From: Streptomyces sp. CG4
GTDB lineage: Bacteria > Actinomycetota > Actinomycetes > Streptomycetales > Streptomycetaceae
NCBI RefSeq assembly: GCF_041080655.1
Contig: NZ_CP163525.1
Coordinates: 4,960,001-5,024,000, forward strand
DNA length: 64,000 nt
Reading direction: 5' to 3'
The notes below the pieces were generated by a model that saw only the letters and a list, made by a program, of their open reading frames with translations, searched no databases and was not told the DNA's origin. Positions 62,493 to 64,000 of this stretch are shown here, piece by piece. Each line of letters begins with the position of its first letter. The first letter of the stretch is position 1. The translations under genes and the position numbers were made by a program.

Positions 62493-63518
62493 ATGGACTT
62501 CACGCCCACCGAGGCACAGAACGAGGCCCGTGACCTGGCCGCGCGGATCTTCGGCGACCTCGCCACCCATGACCGGCTGAAGGCCGCCGGCACCGGCAGC
62601 GACCCGGAGCTGTGGAAGTCCCTGTGCGCGGCCGGGCTGGTGGCCGCCGTGGCGGAACTCGGCCTGCTGGGGCTGGTGCTGCTCCTGGAGGAACAGGGGC
62701 GGACGACGGCCCAGGCGCCGTATGCGGCGAGCTGTGTGTACGGAGTGCTGGCGCTCACCGCGCACGGCAGCGCGGAGCAGCGGGACAGGCTGCTCCCGGC
62801 GGTCGAGGACGGCTCGGCGGTGGTGGCGGGGGCGCTTCCCGCGCAGAGCGGTGTACGGGCCTCGGCGCGGGGTGAGCTGACCGGCACGGTCCCCGTCGTC
62901 CCCTGGCTGCGGGACGCCACCCATGTCCTGGTCGCCGACGCCGAGCGCCGGCTGTGGCTGGCCCCGCTCGGCCGGGGCACCGGCATCACCCCGGTCGAGC
63001 TGACGGCTCCCTGGTCGGCGGCCCGTCTCACTCTCGAGCGGGCTCCGGCCGAGCCGCTCGGCGGCCGGCGCGCCTACGCCGACGTCCTCGCCACCGCCCG
63101 TACGGCGTTCGCCGGGCTGCAGGCGGGCGTCTGCGCGGGCTCCCTCGCCCGGGCCGTCGCGCACACCGGCACCCGGGAGCAGTTCGGGCGCCCGCTCGCC
63201 ACCCGGCAGGCCGTCCAGCTCCGGGCCGCCGACGCCCACATGGACACCGAGGCGATACGGGTGACGGCCTACGAGTCCGCCTGGCGGCGGGACGCCGGGC
63301 TCCCGTACGCCCCCCATGCGCTGACCGCCGCCTGGTGGGCGTCCGAGGCGGGCCAGCGGGTGGTGCACACCGGCCAGCATCTGCACGGCGGGACGGGAGC
63401 CGACCTCGATCATCCGGTGCACCGGCACTTCCTGTGGGGCCGGCAGCTGGACGCGTATCTGGGCTGCGGGGCCGAAGTGCTCCAGGAACTGGGGGAGTTG
63501 ATCGCACATGGGGGGTGA
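62493..63518 (+). CDS. Acyl-CoA dehydrogenase, ChsE1/FadE28-like subunit
   Basis: A 341-aa acyl-CoA dehydrogenase, noticeably shorter and more diverged than the first. It starts MDFTPTEAQNEARDLAARIF; the C-terminal part has EQFGRPLATRQAVQLRAADA and LHGGTGADLDHPVHRHF. Middle-domain FAD-binding motifs are weak, as in the non-catalytic partner of the mycobacterial alpha2beta2 dehydrogenases (FadE28, about 339 aa). It likely forms a heteromer with the 383-aa protein. It starts one base after the preceding stop codon. Confidence 0.9.
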   Translation: MDFTPTEAQNEARDLAARIFGDLATHDRLKAAGTGSDPELWKSLCAAGLVAAVAELGLLGLVLLLEEQGRTTAQAPYAASCVYGVLALTAHGSAEQRDRLLPAVEDGSAVVAGALPAQSGVRASARGELTGTVPVVPWLRDATHVLVADAERRLWLAPLGRGTGITPVELTAPWSAARLTLERAPAEPLGGRRAYADVLATARTAFAGLQAGVCAGSLARAVAHTGTREQFGRPLATRQAVQLRAADAHMDTEAIRVTAYESAWRRDAGLPYAPHALTAAWWASEAGQRVVHTGQHLHGGTGADLDHPVHRHFLWGRQLDAYLGCGAEVLQELGELIAHGG

Positions 63519-63954
63519 GGCCGTGGCGGCGATGCGCGTGGGCGCCGAGCTGGCCCCGCTGGAGATCCCGGTCACGCGGACGCTGATCGTCGCGGGGGCG
63601 ATCGCCTCGCGGGACTACCAGGACGTGCACCATGACGCGGAGCTGGCCAGGCAGAAGGGCTCCCCGGACGTCTTCATGAACATCCTGACGACGAACGGCC
63701 TCGTCGGCAGGTACATCACGGACCACTTCGGCCCGACGGCGGTGCTGCGCAAGGTCGCCATCCGGCTGGGTGCGCCCAACTATCCGGGGGACACGATGGT
63801 GTTGACGGGCAGGATCGAGGCGGTCGACGGCGACACCGCCACCGTACGGGTCGTCGGCGCCAACGGGCTCGGCAGACATGTGACGGGCACGGTGACGGTC
63901 ACGGTCCCGGCCGGGGCACCCGCGTCCGCCCCGGACCCGGAGGGCCGCTCATGA
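63508..63954 (+). CDS. MaoC-family dehydratase (ChsH1-like)
   Basis: About 148 aa. MaoC hot-dog fold with TRTLIVAGAIASRDYQDVHHDAELARQKGSPD, containing the catalytic Asp and His of the hydratase motif, and NILTTNGLVGRYITDHFGP. In the mycobacterial ChsH1-ChsH2 hydratase the small subunit carries the catalytic residues. The frame allows ATG 63508, GTG 63523 or ATG 63532 as start; the first overlaps the previous gene by 11 bases. The stop overlaps the next start as ATGA. Confidence 0.9.
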   Translation: MGGEAVAAMRVGAELAPLEIPVTRTLIVAGAIASRDYQDVHHDAELARQKGSPDVFMNILTTNGLVGRYITDHFGPTAVLRKVAIRLGAPNYPGDTMVLTGRIEAVDGDTATVRVVGANGLGRHVTGTVTVTVPAGAPASAPDPEGRS

Positions 63955-64000
63955 GCCTGCGGACCCGTGACGCCCTGGGCGGGCGCGCCGCGATCGTCGG
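63951..64000 (+). CDS. Lipid-transfer protein / thiolase-like aldolase (Ltp2-like), start only
   Basis: Only the first 16 codons are in the window: MSLRTRDALGGRAAIV. This is the typical start of actinobacterial SCP-x-type thiolase-like 'lipid-transfer proteins'. It follows the MaoC gene with an ATGA overlap, which is where ltp2 stands in the mycobacterial igr operon. The call rests on this short match plus gene order. Confidence 0.7.
   Translation, partial: MSLRTRDALGGRAAIV

Overview
The window is high-GC actinobacterial DNA, almost certainly the core chromosome of a Streptomyces close to the replication origin. The evidence is the strong third-position GC bias, frequent GTG starts, the sporulation gene ssgA with its IclR-type regulator ssgR, perfect 14-bp parS sites (GTTTCACGTGAAAC), clustered DnaA boxes, a Rex-type operator before cydAB-cydCD, and a gene order that I recall as the region after dnaA/parAB in S. 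coelicolor (about SCO3920-SCO3970 and beyond; from memory, not checked).

Layout. 1-10.8 kb: PLP-dependent sulfur amino-acid enzyme, PtpA-type phosphatase, small membrane proteins, cupin, ssgR-ssgA, YibE/F membrane protein, then a TPP riboswitch and thiC. Just after thiC is a small insertion-like module (MDR oxidoreductase plus HxlR regulator) followed by a stranded second copy of the thiC 3' end. 10.8-15.3 kb: metallophosphoesterase, LacI regulator, HisC-type aminotransferase, cyclophilin-like protein. 15.4-23.4 kb: Rex operator, cydA, cydB and fused cydCD for the bd oxidase, with three perfect parS sites, then a frameshifted GAF sensor kinase. 23.4-34.8 kb: HAD phosphatase, LLM oxidoreductase, KptA, MerR regulator, an epoxide hydrolase/SDR fusion with an M24 peptidase, a four-gene double ABC exporter and tRNA-Ser(GCT). 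34.8-38.4 kb: second HAD phosphatase, serS, an intergenic DnaA-box cluster and pheA. 38.5-45 kb: a copper delivery cluster (Sco, PCuAC chaperone, CopC-CopD fusion, Tat-secreted Dyp peroxidase, YcnI). 45-56.5 kb: RsbW-like kinases and a PP2C phosphatase, MocR regulator, aminopeptidase P, primase-polymerase-like protein, SEC-C protein, glycerophosphodiesterase, and a short stretch of gene remnants (PKS acyltransferase, dehydrogenase E2). 56.7-60.2 kb: HtrA protease, tRNA-Ser(TGA), primase-polymerase, small secreted protein. 60.3-64 kb: an operon running off the window that resembles the mycobacterial igr (cholesterol side-chain) operon.

The main themes are origin-proximal chromosome biology (parS, DnaA titration-type clusters), redox- and copper-linked respiration (cyd genes, Sco/ECuC/Dyp) and development (ssgRA). 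No integrase, transposase, rRNA operon or CRISPR array was seen. Start codons were chosen by ribosome-binding sites and family length; where they are uncertain the entry says so.
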